DNA of 64,000 bases from Bacillus sp. Bos-x628 (GCF_040500475.1 NZ_CP159358.1:2914001-2978000), one strand, 5' to 3'; positions 36,334 through 45,824 are shown, numbered from the stretch's first letter. Made by a program: numbers and translations. The notes: a model not told the origin generated them from the letters alone.

Positions 36334-37301
36334 CGACATTCACAGCGGCCAACTGGTCGCAACAAGACGATAATTTCACGGCTATGTTCTACGATCAGAA
36401 CGTCAAGCAGTTTTGGCTGCCGGAGGAGATTTCGCTAAACGGCGATTTACTCGCATGGAAGGCACTGACATCTGACGAACGTGGTACGTATATGAAAGTG
36501 CTCGCCGGTCTGACGTTATTAGATACGGAGCAGGGAAACACCGGCATGCCCGCCATCATGGCGCACGTTGACGGTCATCAGCGAAAAGCCGTTCTTAATT
36601 TCATGGCGATGATGGAGAACGCAGTCCATGCGAAGTCCTACTCGAATATTTTTATGACGCTTGCGCCTTCGGAAGAAATTACGGCCGTTTTCGAGTGGGT
36701 ACGCAACAACCGATACTTACAGCGTAAAGCGAAACTGATCACCGACATTTATCGCGATATCAAGGCAGGCGACGACATTTCGTTATATAAAGCGATGGCG
36801 GCTTCGGTGTTTCTCGAAAGTTTCTTATTCTATAGCGGCTTCTATTATCCGTTGTATTTTTACGGACAGGGGCGGATGATGCAGAGCGGCGAGATAGTCA
36901 ACTTAATTATTCGTGATGAAGCGATTCACGGCGTATATGTCGGCTTATTGGCGCAAGAAATATACAATCGTCAAATGGACGGAACTAAGGCGGATTTACA
37001 CGATTGGGCAGTCGGGCTTCTAACGGATCTATACGAAAACGAGGTCGCATACACAGACGATGTTTATGGCGCGGTAGGCTTACAACATGACGTTAAGGCT
37101 TTCGTTAGATACAACGCAAATAAGGCGCTCATGAACCTCGGATTTGATGCGCATTTTCCGGATGAACCGGTCAATCCGATTGTGATAAACGGACTAAGTA
37201 CGAAGACGAAATCCTTTGATATGTTTAGTTTAAAGGGTAACGGATACAAGAAAGCTACGGCCGAGGCAATCCGCGATGAGGATTTCTTTTTCGATGATTA
37301 G
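36330..37301 (+). CDS. nrdF: Ribonucleoside-diphosphate reductase small subunit NrdF
   Basis: 323 aa, TTG start after GGGGAGGAC. Metal ligands are visible in order: LLDTEQG (Asp), [15 protein letters not shown] (Glu, His and the radical Tyr), [12 protein letters not shown] (Glu), and [13 protein letters not shown] (Glu, His). It is a normal-length class Ib R2 using a dimanganese or diiron tyrosyl radical made with NrdI. It pairs with the intron-containing nrdE. Confidence 0.96.
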   Translation: MTTFTAANWSQQDDNFTAMFYDQNVKQFWLPEEISLNGDLLAWKALTSDERGTYMKVLAGLTLLDTEQGNTGMPAIMAHVDGHQRKAVLNFMAMMENAVHAKSYSNIFMTLAPSEEITAVFEWVRNNRYLQRKAKLITDIYRDIKAGDDISLYKAMAASVFLESFLFYSGFYYPLYFYGQGRMMQSGEIVNLIIRDEAIHGVYVGLLAQEIYNRQMDGTKADLHDWAVGLLTDLYENEVAYTDDVYGAVGLQHDVKAFVRYNANKALMNLGFDAHFPDEPVNPIVINGLSTKTKSFDMFSLKGNGYKKATAEAIRDEDFFFDD

Positions 37302-38024
37302 CGATGAGTTAGTCGGTAGGTTCTTCAAAAACAACGCTGATCAATCGTATCAAGTTGTGCGTTTCGTCGGGAGAAAAAAGAACGGAACTTCATTATTTCG
37401 TATTCGCTTTATTGAAACTGGCTACGAAAGAGACGTAGAAAAAGTCGAGATAAAGCGCGGTAAAATAAAAGACCGTTTCCAGCGTTCAGTCTTCGGAGTT
37501 GGTTATTTGGGAGATACGAAGATGGTTGGATATAAACGCGAGTATAGCGTGTGGTCGGGTATATTAGAACGTTGCTATGACAAATCTAGCAGCGGTTATC
37601 CTAACTACGGAGGGGCCGGCGTTTCCGTCTGTGAACGTTGGCACTCCTTCGAATTGTTTTTGAAGGATATTACGGGCATTGAAGGATTTGATAGGGAACT
37701 TTTCGATAAAGGAGCACTTGAGTTAGATAAGGACAGTTCGATTTATGTAAATCTAAACGAGTGTATTCGGCGGATACGTGTTGCTTTGTGACAAGAGAGA
37801 TTAATAGAAAATATCGAGATGTGTCGGTAACAAAACTACTATTCAAAGCGACGTCGCCTTCCGGAGAATCATTTACGGTTTCCGGCCTACGGCCCTTCGC
37901 ATCCAAGCATGGCCTACACCGACCGACCATTAAGAAGTGTCTCCGCGGTGATCGCGATGATTATAACGGGTGGACTTTCGAACTCATCCGCGAGTCTAAT
38001 TGGAGACGAAGTAAAAGCGCCTGA
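37294..38024 (+). pseudogene. Free-standing HNH/AP2-type homing endonuclease, frameshifted
   Basis: It starts within the end of nrdF. The first part (to TGA at 37789) has KREYSVWSGILERCYDK and PNYGGAGVSVCERWHSFELF, the core of a phage endonuclease family that homes next to nrd and other core genes. It reads LELDKDSSIYV, then the homologous continuation KSKRVYSADTCCFVTREIN lies in another frame to 38024. A fourth A in GTAAATCT at 37747 would restore one ~240-aa protein, so the break may be real or a sequencing error. Confidence 0.7.
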
Positions 38025-38057
38025 TATTCGGTTATTTTTTATTTTTCCGCAGATTAA

Positions 38058-38090
38058 TGTCCCGATTTCCTTCGCCCACATGCGACTGTA
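38058..38090 (+). promoter_or_regulatory. Bipartite phage element, copy 3
   Basis: TGTCCCGATT-N9-CACATGCGACTGTA with the same spacing as copies 1 and 2. Like copy 1 it is preceded by a T-rich run and followed by GAAAGCGAAAT. It lies before the operon starting at 38183. Confidence 0.7.
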
Positions 38091-38182
38091 CTTATGAAAG
38101 CGAAATTAATTCGGCTGATATTGCGCGGTTTGCAAATACGGTTCGTATTATTAAGTAGATACAATGCGGAGGAGATGAACGT

Positions 38183-38353
38183 ATGCGACAGACGATTAAC
38201 CGAGGCGCTCTAATAGCGGCGTCAATCGTGCCGGCATTTTGGTACGCACATGCGGCGGGCTTTTGGTGGTTCGTGGCGGCGGGAGCGCCGTTCTTACTAT
38301 ACGTAATGACGCTGCCGTTTGAGGACGGTAAGAAGGCGAAGGAGAGCGAGTAG
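38183..38353 (+). CDS. Small two-span membrane protein
   Basis: 56 aa, ATG after GGAGGAG. Hydrophobic segments ALIAASIVPAFWYAHAAGF and WWFVAAGAPFLLYVMTL, then a charged tail. First gene after bipartite element copy 3. Function unknown. Confidence 0.6.
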   Translation: MRQTINRGALIAASIVPAFWYAHAAGFWWFVAAGAPFLLYVMTLPFEDGKKAKESE

Positions 38354-38734
38354 ATGGGCGCTATTGACGCAGAAGTATCCGACTTACTTGGCAAGACGCT
38401 CGTTGAGGTCACGCAGCACGGAGACGACGTATTATTTTTCGCTACAGAATGCGGGAAAGAGTATCGTATGTACCACTATCAGAACTGTTGCGAAGACGTT
38501 CACATAAACGATATTTGCGGAGACCTTTCCGATTTAATCGGTCATCCGTTACTGATGGCTGAGGAAGTAACCAGCGAAGAGGAACCGCCAGAAGGAGATT
38601 CCGATTATTCATACACGTGGACTTTTTATAAGTTCGCGACTATCAAAGGCGATGTGACTATTCGTTGGTTTGGGTCATCTAACGGCTACTACTCGGAATC
38701 AGTCGATTTCGAACTATTGGAGGAGGAAAAATGA
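38354..38734 (+). CDS. Phage protein, DUF7448-like
   Basis: 126 aa. Beta-rich, with VLFFATECGKEYRMYHYQNC and CCEDVHINDICGDLSDLIG, then a Glu/Tyr-rich stretch. This recalls a widespread phage family of unknown function (DUF7448). It overlaps the dUTPase start (ATGA). The family call is from memory. Confidence 0.6.
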   Translation: MGAIDAEVSDLLGKTLVEVTQHGDDVLFFATECGKEYRMYHYQNCCEDVHINDICGDLSDLIGHPLLMAEEVTSEEEPPEGDSDYSYTWTFYKFATIKGDVTIRWFGSSNGYYSESVDFELLEEEK

Positions 38735-39288
38735 TGAACGTAAATATTAAACGACTATCAGCTGACGCAACAACGCCAACATACGCACATTCGACGGACG
38801 CCTGCTTCGATCTATACGCGGCGGAAGACGTCATTATCGAGCCGGGCGAGACGGCGCTGGTGCCAACGGGCTTGGCGTTCGAGATTCCGACAGGCTACGA
38901 AATGCAGATTCGACCGCGATCGGGCATTACGCTAAAAACGAACCTACGTGTTCAACTAGGAACGGTAGATAGCGGGTACGCGGGCGAAGTTGGCGTTATC
39001 GTGGATAATATCGCGAAGAAGGACGAAGCGGTTCCGAATGATTACGGACCCCTTACGGTAAGTAGAGAAATCGATCGGATGATCGGTCATCATCCGAAAT
39101 GGACGTATAAAATCCGCAAAGGAGACCGAATTGCCCAAGCGGTCATCAAACCGGTAGAGCAAGCGACCTTTACGGTTGTGGATGCGCTGGAAGATACGGA
39201 ACGAGGTGCGGGGGGCTTCGGGAGTAGCGGAGTCGGAAAGGCGCATCCGGAGTATTTCAGCGAGCCGATGGGCAAGGAGCTGTTGTAA
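38731..39288 (+). CDS. dut: dUTPase (trimeric dUTP diphosphatase)
   Basis: 185 aa. All five motifs are seen: AHSTDACFDLYA (1), RPRSG (2), GTVDSGYAGEVGV (3), KGDRIAQAVI (4) and RGAGGFGSSG (5). Hydrolyses dUTP to dUMP, feeding ThyX and keeping uracil out of phage DNA. Between motifs 3 and 4 there is an extra ~25-residue insert (YGPLTVSREIDRMIGHHPKW), as in some phage dUTPases with regulatory roles. Confidence 0.95.
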   Translation: MMNVNIKRLSADATTPTYAHSTDACFDLYAAEDVIIEPGETALVPTGLAFEIPTGYEMQIRPRSGITLKTNLRVQLGTVDSGYAGEVGVIVDNIAKKDEAVPNDYGPLTVSREIDRMIGHHPKWTYKIRKGDRIAQAVIKPVEQATFTVVDALEDTERGAGGFGSSGVGKAHPEYFSEPMGKELL

Positions 39289-39482
39289 TGCCGCAAATCT
39301 ACGCCTGCTTCTTGAACGGAAAACTTTACGGAACGGGCGACCTCGGCTATATGAACGATCTTTTTCGTGACTATGTCGTCGACTGCGAAATGTACGGAAA
39401 AGATGACGTTACTTTCCGAGTAACGACGGTTGAGAAAATGCGCGAAATAGTGAAGGATTGCGAAGAGGATAAGGAGGTGTAG
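39288..39482 (+). CDS. Small phage protein
   Basis: 64 aa, the start shares a base with the dUTPase stop (TAATG). A Tyr/Asp-rich domain (MNDLFRDYVVDCEMYGKDDV) is followed by an acidic helix. Function unknown. Confidence 0.5.
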   Translation: MPQIYACFLNGKLYGTGDLGYMNDLFRDYVVDCEMYGKDDVTFRVTTVEKMREIVKDCEEDKEV

Positions 39483-39484
39483 TC

Positions 39485-39634
39485 GTGAAAGATGCGTTGT
39501 ATGAGCGAGTTGAGCGTTTCATGAAAGAAAACGGAGTGACTTGCGCCGAAACTATCTACCAATCCGATTGCGTAATCGAGAATGCTTACGAGTTTATTGA
39601 GGACCTATTTACGATAATTAAGGAGGACGAATAG
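39485..39634 (+). CDS. Small acidic phage protein
   Basis: 49 aa, GTG start after AAGGAGGTG. Helical with two Cys (GVTCAETIYQSDCVI). Its 3' end supplies AAGGAGG for the next gene. Function unknown. Confidence 0.5.
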   Translation: MKDALYERVERFMKENGVTCAETIYQSDCVIENAYEFIEDLFTIIKEDE

Positions 39635-39841
39635 ATGCGGTTTTGGATTATATACGGAGCATGTGTTTTCTTTTTCGCATATTTGATCACACAGCTTATT
39701 GCGTTTGAGTCGGATAACTATGCCGGCTTGACAGTATTTTTTATTCCCCTTATAGATTCGGCGATTATAACAACTTTAATTGTTTCAATCGGAATATTCG
39801 GAAGTAGTTGCCACAGCGGATACGGAGGAGGAGTAGAATAA
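39635..39841 (+). CDS. Small membrane protein; source of the 163-bp duplication
   Basis: 68 aa. ATG directly after the previous stop. Two hydrophobic segments (FWIIYGACVFFFAYLITQLI and FIPLIDSAIITTLIVSIGI), ending GSSCHSGYGGG. Bases 39670-39832 recur exactly at 14183-14345. The intact start here suggests this is the parental copy. Function unknown. Confidence 0.6.
   Translation: MRFWIIYGACVFFFAYLITQLIAFESDNYAGLTVFFIPLIDSAIITTLIVSIGIFGSSCHSGYGGGVE
39670..39832 (+). repeat. 163-bp perfect duplication, copy B
   Basis: Same sequence as 14183-14345 with no mismatch seen by eye. Boundaries are sharp: flanking bases differ on both sides. Confidence 0.95.
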
Positions 39842-40666
39842 ATGGCGGAAACTAAAATGAACGTACAGCTACTCGCACATACGCAATTAAGCAATAAATT
39901 CTATCGATCTCTTGACCACGGTAATTATGACGTTTTTATCGAGAGATGCGACGGGAATCACTTAGACGATTACGGATGTACAGACGGCCAAGCGGTCGCA
40001 CTATCCGCAATCAGAACGTGTTACAGCGCAAACAAACCGTCTGAAATCGTAGCCAAAGAAGGCGCCAAGTATTTCGGCTCTAAGGCGTCAGATGGCGGCG
40101 AGGATACGGATGCCGACCGACTATTCCGGCAGATTGTCGCATCAAAACACACATCGACCCTTGAGTACCTAACGTTCACCTTTGCGGTCGAAGGCGTCAG
40201 CCGCGCCTTATTAGCGCAGTTAACACGTCACCGCGCCGGCTTTAGCTTCAGCGTCCAATCACAACGTTATGTGCGGATGGGTAGCGGTGATAGGTCAAGC
40301 GGTTTCGATTACGTGGTTCCGGAAAAAGTTCAGACGTCAAAGAAATCGGCTGATTTTGACGACTACGAACTTACTGCGGATTATATATTCGAAGATGCGA
40401 TGCAAAAAGCACAGGAAGCATACGACGATCTCCGTAAAGCAGGCGTACCGGCAGAAGATGCGAGAGCCGTCCTACCGCAAGCCGCGGCTACTAATCTCGT
40501 ATTGACCGTCAACCTACGCGCTCTACTAGACTTCTACGCTAAGAGACGGCGTGGCAACGGTGCCCAAGCGGAAATCGCCGACCTTGCCGAATCCTTGCGC
40601 CGAGAGGTAGTCGAAGTAGAGCCGTGGACTGCGCAATTCTTCGAGGGGGTGTCTGCATCGGTATAA
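39842..40666 (+). CDS. thyX: Flavin-dependent thymidylate synthase ThyX
   Basis: 274 aa. The ThyX signature appears as TRHRAGFSFSVQSQRYV (RHR-x7-S form). HTSTLEYLTFTF precedes it and NLRALLDFYAKRR carries the C-terminal active-site region. Makes dTMP from dUMP using FAD and methylene-tetrahydrofolate. GGAGGAGTAG lies before the ATG. It works with nrdI/E/F, dUTPase and the dNMP kinase in nucleotide supply. Confidence 0.93.
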   Translation: MAETKMNVQLLAHTQLSNKFYRSLDHGNYDVFIERCDGNHLDDYGCTDGQAVALSAIRTCYSANKPSEIVAKEGAKYFGSKASDGGEDTDADRLFRQIVASKHTSTLEYLTFTFAVEGVSRALLAQLTRHRAGFSFSVQSQRYVRMGSGDRSSGFDYVVPEKVQTSKKSADFDDYELTADYIFEDAMQKAQEAYDDLRKAGVPAEDARAVLPQAAATNLVLTVNLRALLDFYAKRRRGNGAQAEIADLAESLRREVVEVEPWTAQFFEGVSASV

Positions 40667-41163
40667 TGACGACCATGACGATTGCGTGCGGTTTGTTATG
40701 TACGCAACAACCTGCGGAAAAGCCCTTGCCAATATTAACGGTTGAACAAGCGGCTTTACAACGAGCCAATGAACGCATTGAAACGTTAGAGGACGAAATT
40801 AAGGCGCTTAAGAAGGCGACCAAATCGGCGCAACTAAAACCGCCTAAACGACAGCCACGACCGACTAGCACCTACGAAGTGACTGCGTACACAAACGGCG
40901 CCGAGTCTACGGGCAAGTCGCCTAACCACGCCGACTACGGAATCACGGCAAGCGGCGCACGAACCAAAACGGGTCATACGATTGCTTGCCCGCCGTCAAT
41001 GGCGTTCGGTACTCGTCTGAATATCGAGGGCATTGGCGTCAGAACTTGCGAAGATCGAGGTGGCGCAATCATGGAAGGACACATTGACTTATATGTTGCG
41101 GGCGTTTCCGAGGCGAGAGCATTCGGGCGCCAGCGGCTAAAGGCGGAAATTATAACGAAATAG
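40666..41163 (+). CDS. 3D-domain cell-wall protein (phage)
   Basis: 165 aa from the ATG at a TAATG overlap. An N-terminal hydrophobic stretch with Cys (TMTIACGLLC) suggests membrane or lipid anchoring. A short coiled coil (~30-55) is followed by a 3D domain: VTAYTNGAESTGKSPNHADY, GITASGARTKTGHTIA, FGTRLNIEG and GHIDLYVAG with the conserved Asp residues. Related domains are in lytic transglycosylase-like and YocH/YuiC cell-wall proteins, so it may remodel peptidoglycan. Confidence 0.75.
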   Translation: MTTMTIACGLLCTQQPAEKPLPILTVEQAALQRANERIETLEDEIKALKKATKSAQLKPPKRQPRPTSTYEVTAYTNGAESTGKSPNHADYGITASGARTKTGHTIACPPSMAFGTRLNIEGIGVRTCEDRGGAIMEGHIDLYVAGVSEARAFGRQRLKAEIITK

Positions 41164-41172
41164 GGAGGCGGA

Positions 41173-41919
41173 ATGATGACGGAAGAAAAACGTACCATAC
41201 ACGTATTGAAGGACGAAAAGCTCGGCGTTGATCGCGAATATGTTGCGGTGGATAGAGCCGCAAATGTTGGCGAGATGATCGTAATTGTAGAGCCGGAGAA
41301 TACATCAGGGGACGTAGCTAATGCAGGCCATTATGGATTGATTATCGAGGACGATAGCGTGAAGAACGCACTTATTGCAGATTTCAAAGGTTTTGATAAT
41401 CACTTCGTTCTAGATGACGGAATACAGAGAGTCGGAGAGGCGGGTAATTACTACCACGTACTCGAACCGACCGACATCGTCCACATTGACGGCGAGCGCT
41501 ATCGTTTAGAAGATCGTAAGGCGGAAGTGGGCGAGCGTGTATTTTACGTAAATAAAGAAAACGGGAAATCAGACGGAATTGACACCATAGTTACGTCGGC
41601 AGGCGTTGATATTGTGTATGTGCGTGAGTATAAAGACGATACCGGTGAGGCTGTGTGTTCGATTTGCCACGGATACTACTACGTCCTCACTCCGGTTCAA
41701 GACGCTACCGAGCCGAAAGAATCCGACGTCATCACCGTCCTTGCCAATCTAGGCGCAGAGGTGGCGGAATTAAAACGTACCGTAGCGCACCATCAAGCGG
41801 AATTCAACGCCCTCCGCGAACAGCTCGCAAAGGTAGCGTCTGGTGGGGGCACAAAAATGGAGCTAACCGGAAACTTTATCGCTGACATAATCATCGGTCT
41901 AAAGAAGGCCGGCCTATGA
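41173..41919 (+). CDS. Modular phage protein with SH3-like barrels and coiled coil
   Basis: 248 aa after GGAGGCGG. Barrel-like modules (AANVGEMIVIVEPENTSGD, KAEVGERVFYVNKENGK) are similar to those in the proteins at 15095 and 25299. They are followed by a coiled coil near the C-terminus (AEVAELKRTVAHHQAEFNAL). The three genes look like paralogues within one phage. Function unknown. Confidence 0.55.
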   Translation: MMTEEKRTIHVLKDEKLGVDREYVAVDRAANVGEMIVIVEPENTSGDVANAGHYGLIIEDDSVKNALIADFKGFDNHFVLDDGIQRVGEAGNYYHVLEPTDIVHIDGERYRLEDRKAEVGERVFYVNKENGKSDGIDTIVTSAGVDIVYVREYKDDTGEAVCSICHGYYYVLTPVQDATEPKESDVITVLANLGAEVAELKRTVAHHQAEFNALREQLAKVASGGGTKMELTGNFIADIIIGLKKAGL

Positions 41920-42470
41920 AGCTCGCAATTACGGGTCGGTTGGGCGCCGGCAAAGACGAAGCCGTTAAGTATCTCGTGACTATGTACGATTTCTTCCCGT
42001 TCACATTTTCCGCAAAAGGCAAGGCGATATTTCACGAGCTGTTTCCGCACCTCCGTGGCGACTCAAAGCAACGTCAGCCAATGCGTGATTTTATCAACGG
42101 TATTACGGAGCTAGACGTGCCCGGCGCCGAAAACGTATGGGTCGATTATTTGTTCCGACGCATCAAAGAGCATGAAAAATTGCACTGCTGCCGCGATAGC
42201 AACGTGCTGATCGCGGACATGAGGAAGCCGGCGGAGTACGAGCGAGCAATTGCGGAGGGGTTCACTATCATTCGCATATCGGCACCTACTGAAATCCGCA
42301 TTGAACGCGCTAAAAGACGTGGCGACGTATTTAAAGCGGCCGATATGAACCATCCGACAGAAACGGCTCTCGACAATTTCGAAGTCGACTACGAAGTCGC
42401 AAATGACGGTACGCTTGACGATTTATACACGAAATTGGACGAGATAATGGCGAGGGAGGGCGTTAGATGA
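41916..42470 (+). CDS. Deoxynucleoside monophosphate kinase-like protein
   Basis: 184 aa. P-loop ITGRLGAGKDEAVKYL at the N-terminus, VLIADMRKPAEYERA as Walker B-like, and IRIERAKRRGD as the lid Arg-rich stretch. This is the phage dNMP kinase layout. It overlaps both neighbours by four bases. It fits the nucleotide-supply cluster with ThyX and RNR. Confidence 0.8.
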   Translation: MKLAITGRLGAGKDEAVKYLVTMYDFFPFTFSAKGKAIFHELFPHLRGDSKQRQPMRDFINGITELDVPGAENVWVDYLFRRIKEHEKLHCCRDSNVLIADMRKPAEYERAIAEGFTIIRISAPTEIRIERAKRRGDVFKAADMNHPTETALDNFEVDYEVANDGTLDDLYTKLDEIMAREGVR

Positions 42471-43576
42471 CGGATGTTCCGAATCACGAACCTAATCCGC
42501 AAGATGGACGTTATTCTTCTCGTTATTTATCTAGGAAGCGAACGGTTTTATGGGATGAGGCGGCTTACACTGTTTTAACAAGTCCTAGAGACGTATCACT
42601 GCATCCCGGGCCATTAAACGAAAGGAGCGAATTCATGGGCGAATTTAACTTAACACCGCAACAACCAGCGAATGGGCTTACCGTACTTGAATTATTCTGC
42701 GGAGGAGGTCTCGGCGCAGTCGGATTCAAAGCGGCCGGCTTCGATATTGTAAAGGCGCTCGACTTCGATAAAAACGCAGTAAAAGCCTATCGACATAATT
42801 TCGGTGACCACGTTGAGCAAGCTGACATTAACGCTGTAGATATCGACACATTGCCGAACACAGATGTTATTTTCGGTGGTCCTCCGTGCCAAGATTTCTC
42901 CGTTGCAGGTAAAGGCGCTGGGGCAGACGGTGAGCGCGGTAAATTAGTGTGGCGTTATCTCGAAATCATAGAACGAAAACAACCGAAAGCCTTCGTATTT
43001 GAAAACGTAAAAGGGTTGATATCGAAGCGCCATCGCCCAACCTTCGACTTGCTTATCGAGAAATTTAACGAAATAGGTTACGAGATTAGTTGGCGCGTTA
43101 TGAGCGCGTGGGATTACGGAGTAGCCCAGAAGCGTGAGCGCGTGTTTATTGTGGGGATAAGAAAAGACCTCGGGTTCACATTCGAATTTCCGAAGCCCTT
43201 GGAGGGCGATTATCAGACGCAAGTATTGCGAGATGTTATCGGGGATATACCGGAACCAAGTCAGCAGTCTAATGGCGGTCATCTTTCTAATAATTATGCG
43301 ACAAAATACGAAATGGCAAATAGATTAGAGAGCTTCGATAGGCCCGGAGCAACTGTGACAGCACATCATAGGTGCAGTTATACTCACCCAAATAACGAAC
43401 CACGACGTTTCACTGTCCGCGAATGCCTCCGAATTCAATCCGTTCCGGACACCTATGTATTGCCTAACGACATATCATTATCGGCTCAGTACAGAATTGT
43501 CGGAAACGGAATCGCTTCTCGGGTTGCATGGTATATCGGGCTCGCTCTTGCCGATCAACTTAAGGCGAACGCGTAA
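42467..43576 (+). CDS. DNA (cytosine-5)-methyltransferase
   Basis: 369 aa. Motif I VLELFCGGGLGAVGFKAAG, motif IV FGGPPCQDFSVAG (catalytic Pro-Cys), motif VI ENVKGL, motif VIII-like QKRERVF, and C-terminal motifs IX/X (RRFTVRECLRIQSVPD; YRIVGNGI). It probably protects phage DNA from host restriction; no partner nuclease is adjacent. The first ~56 residues have no family counterpart, and a second ATG at 42635 has a better ribosome site (AAAGGAG), so the shorter form may be the real or main product. Confidence 0.93.
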   Translation: MTDVPNHEPNPQDGRYSSRYLSRKRTVLWDEAAYTVLTSPRDVSLHPGPLNERSEFMGEFNLTPQQPANGLTVLELFCGGGLGAVGFKAAGFDIVKALDFDKNAVKAYRHNFGDHVEQADINAVDIDTLPNTDVIFGGPPCQDFSVAGKGAGADGERGKLVWRYLEIIERKQPKAFVFENVKGLISKRHRPTFDLLIEKFNEIGYEISWRVMSAWDYGVAQKRERVFIVGIRKDLGFTFEFPKPLEGDYQTQVLRDVIGDIPEPSQQSNGGHLSNNYATKYEMANRLESFDRPGATVTAHHRCSYTHPNNEPRRFTVRECLRIQSVPDTYVLPNDISLSAQYRIVGNGIASRVAWYIGLALADQLKANA

Positions 43577-43929
43577 GTTCCGGACGGATATGCTAGATGC
43601 GGCTGTTTAGACGCCTCGCCGTCGCCGATCAAGTAGAACCGTATCGGCAATTCACGTCCTTCAAGACCTGCGCCTTCTAAGACGCGTCGAGCTGCTTTAC
43701 TGTATGCGCGCTTATCAAATTTAAACGGCTGTACATCCGTCTTTACCTTTTCCGGCTTCGCAACAACTAGGCACGATTCGGCTGCGTCGTAACCGATTGT
43801 TAGTTGAAACGGTGCATTAGTCGGCAGGCCAATCAAAGACCTAGCGGCCGAGTTAACGTAAATACGGCTCTGCTTATCTAACGAAATATATGCGGTACTA
43901 TTTACTGCGGAAATCCATTCTAAGGCCAT
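43555..43929 (-). CDS. Phage protein on the minus strand, unknown function
   Basis: 124 aa, GAGGTG before the ATG. It overlaps the end of the methyltransferase gene by 22 bases on the other strand. MALEWISAVNSTAYISLDKQ starts an SpoVT/AbrB-like short strand pattern, but this is not conclusive. The only minus-strand gene between 20.5 and 46.8 kb. Confidence 0.6.
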   Translation of the reverse strand: MALEWISAVNSTAYISLDKQSRIYVNSAARSLIGLPTNAPFQLTIGYDAAESCLVVAKPEKVKTDVQPFKFDKRAYSKAARRVLEGAGLEGRELPIRFYLIGDGEASKQPHLAYPSGTYAFALS

Positions 43930-44006
43930 GTGGGCACACCTCGCTTATTTTATAAGACGATTATAAACGATTTATAGACGGAAATCAAACGAAGGAGGCG
44001 ATATGA

Positions 44007-44756
44007 TTGGGCGAATTAGTAACGGAAAAAATTAATCGTATCTTTGGAATAGACGATTCATATAAAGCGCCGTCAAAACTTATGGAGATTTTGTTCGATC
44101 GGGAGCGTCGCGAGGAAGTATTCCGGCAATTCGTGTCTGATCCGGCGCTTAACTCTACCGAGAAGGACGTATTTCACGAATACTTTCAGGATGAGCACGC
44201 GGATAGGAAAAACAAGAAACAAGATTTTACTCCGCGTAGTGTGGCGGACCTGTTAGCGAGAGTTACTGACGGCGGACTTGAGTCGACTACTAGCTACGAC
44301 GGATGCGCAGGTACGGGAGGACTTACAATCGCTAAATGGCAGTCTGATCGTATTAAACACTCACCATTTGATTACAAGCCATCGTGGTATTTCTATCACT
44401 GTGAAGAGATGAGTGACCGCGCAATACCATTTCTGCTATTCAATCTCTTATTTCGAGGAATGAATGCTGTGGTGGTGCATTGCGACGTCCTGACTAGGAA
44501 AAGTAAAGGTGCGTTTTTTATTCAAAACGAACATGACGACTTTATGCACTTCTCATCACTAAACGTACTTCCATATACCGACTTCACCGCGAAAGAATTA
44601 GACGTTTCTTGGGATGATGACTTAATCCCCTATGACGATCTCATCGAATCGGAAGAGATCCCCGCCCATGTAATAAACCCAACGGAGTTCGGCGCAGTTA
44701 GCGCTGAAACTAAATTCCTTTATTTATTGTGCGGAATTGATGGGGAGGTGTCGTAA
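44007..44756 (+). CDS. HsdM-like SAM-binding protein without recognisable catalytic motif
   Basis: 249 aa, TTG start after AAGGAGG. KQDFTPRSVADLLARV and YDGCAGTGGLTIAKW match the N-6 DNA methylase (HsdM) N-terminus and SAM motif I. Where NPPY/F should follow, the protein reads QNEHDDFMHFSSLNVLPY, so adenine methylation is doubtful. Similar truncated forms occur in Bacillus phages. It may be a decoy, a regulator, or a diverged enzyme. Confidence 0.7.
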   Translation: MGELVTEKINRIFGIDDSYKAPSKLMEILFDRERREEVFRQFVSDPALNSTEKDVFHEYFQDEHADRKNKKQDFTPRSVADLLARVTDGGLESTTSYDGCAGTGGLTIAKWQSDRIKHSPFDYKPSWYFYHCEEMSDRAIPFLLFNLLFRGMNAVVVHCDVLTRKSKGAFFIQNEHDDFMHFSSLNVLPYTDFTAKELDVSWDDDLIPYDDLIESEEIPAHVINPTEFGAVSAETKFLYLLCGIDGEVS

Positions 44757-45139
44757 TGGGCGCATCAACGAAAAAGCCCGACCAGCATTTACGGTACGAA
44801 ACGCAATATAAACTCGACGACCCTGACGGCATCAAAGCGTTACTAGCCGATTACACAACGCTAAGACAACGACGTTTCCTTGGCGACATGGCCGCTTGCG
44901 ATATTCTAATCGACCTCGATCACGCCATTAAACTAGCGGAACTGACCGGCAAGCAATACGAGGCGCTTCGGTTGGTGTACTTCGAGGATATGTCGCAAAC
45001 ACAGGCGGGCGAAGTTATGGGTATCGCACAACAGAACGTTAATAACTACTTAGATTACGCCTTTAATAAAATCGCAGACATCTACTATTATTGGGCGTCA
45101 CATGGCGAAGGTTATGGAACGACGAAAGGGGCGGTTTGA
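44756..45139 (+). CDS. Sigma region 4-like / ArpU-type late regulator
   Basis: 127 aa. The C-terminus is a clear sigma-70 region 4-like helix-turn-helix: KQYEALRLVYFEDMSQTQAG followed by EVMGIAQQNVNNYLDYAFNKI. Small proteins of this type (ArpU, phage late activators) switch on late operons. It lies at the end of the early block and is a candidate late activator. Confidence 0.75.
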   Translation: MGASTKKPDQHLRYETQYKLDDPDGIKALLADYTTLRQRRFLGDMAACDILIDLDHAIKLAELTGKQYEALRLVYFEDMSQTQAGEVMGIAQQNVNNYLDYAFNKIADIYYYWASHGEGYGTTKGAV

Positions 45140-45279
45140 TGACGGACAAATTAACGAAGGAAGAAATCGAGGAATTACGTCGGTATGAACGTTGGTGCTA
45201 CGACACCATGAACCATCCGAGAATTTCACCACGTGTGTTATCGCTTTTATTGAACGCATATACGAAGGAGGACGCCTAA
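45139..45279 (+). CDS. Small phage protein
   Basis: 46 aa, TGATG overlap, GAAAGGGG upstream. Helical and charged (LTKEEIEELRRYERWCYDTM). Directly abuts the next gene. Function unknown. Confidence 0.5.
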   Translation: MTDKLTKEEIEELRRYERWCYDTMNHPRISPRVLSLLLNAYTKEDA

Positions 45280-45783
45280 TTGTCGAAGGATGAATTGCAC
45301 GAAGCCATCACGGCACTATACGAAAGAACGAAAGCGGGCGTCTTGGAGCGCGGGGAACGCATCGCAGAAATTGACGCTTTGATTACGGCATACGACGGTA
45401 CCCCTCCCGATAACGCATTGGAACGTTTATCTGACTTAATTCTTTACGAAGAACTCTCGGACATGCGACGAAATAAAATGTCAACCGCAGAATATCCGAT
45501 CATGTCAGAAAATCAGGAGAACAGACGTAAAGATGATCGCCATGTAAGGAAGAGACCAGAAGGTGCAGGACGAGAAGTTCCGCTTAGTGAAGCAACTTCG
45601 GTCGATATTGGGGGGCGTAATTATAGACGACCTGTTCGGAGGGTGTGGGGGAACAAGGACGTTAAATCCCGCAATAAGGAATTGCGCAAGCGATATAACG
45701 CCTTCATAAAAGGGCGTACTGAAGGACACTTCACCGTAAATATAGCAACCGGCATTAAAACGGTAAGGCTAGACGCTCAATAG
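45280..45783 (+). CDS. Phage protein with basic C-terminal half
   Basis: 167 aa, TTG start after AAGGAGG. The N-terminal half is acidic and helical (ALYERTKAGVLERGERIAEI). The C-terminal half is highly basic (NKDVKSRNKELRKRYNAF), suggesting nucleic-acid contact. No named domain. Confidence 0.5.
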   Translation: MSKDELHEAITALYERTKAGVLERGERIAEIDALITAYDGTPPDNALERLSDLILYEELSDMRRNKMSTAEYPIMSENQENRRKDDRHVRKRPEGAGREVPLSEATSVDIGGRNYRRPVRRVWGNKDVKSRNKELRKRYNAFIKGRTEGHFTVNIATGIKTVRLDAQ

Positions 45784-45796
45784 GCGTCTTTTGTTT
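45771..45796 (+). terminator. Terminator of early operon end
   Basis: AGACGC-TCAATAG-GCGTCT followed by TTTGTTTTG, overlapping the last codons of the upstream gene. Confidence 0.75.
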
Positions 45797-45824
45797 TGCG
45801 ATAAATACGAAAAGGGGCGTATGT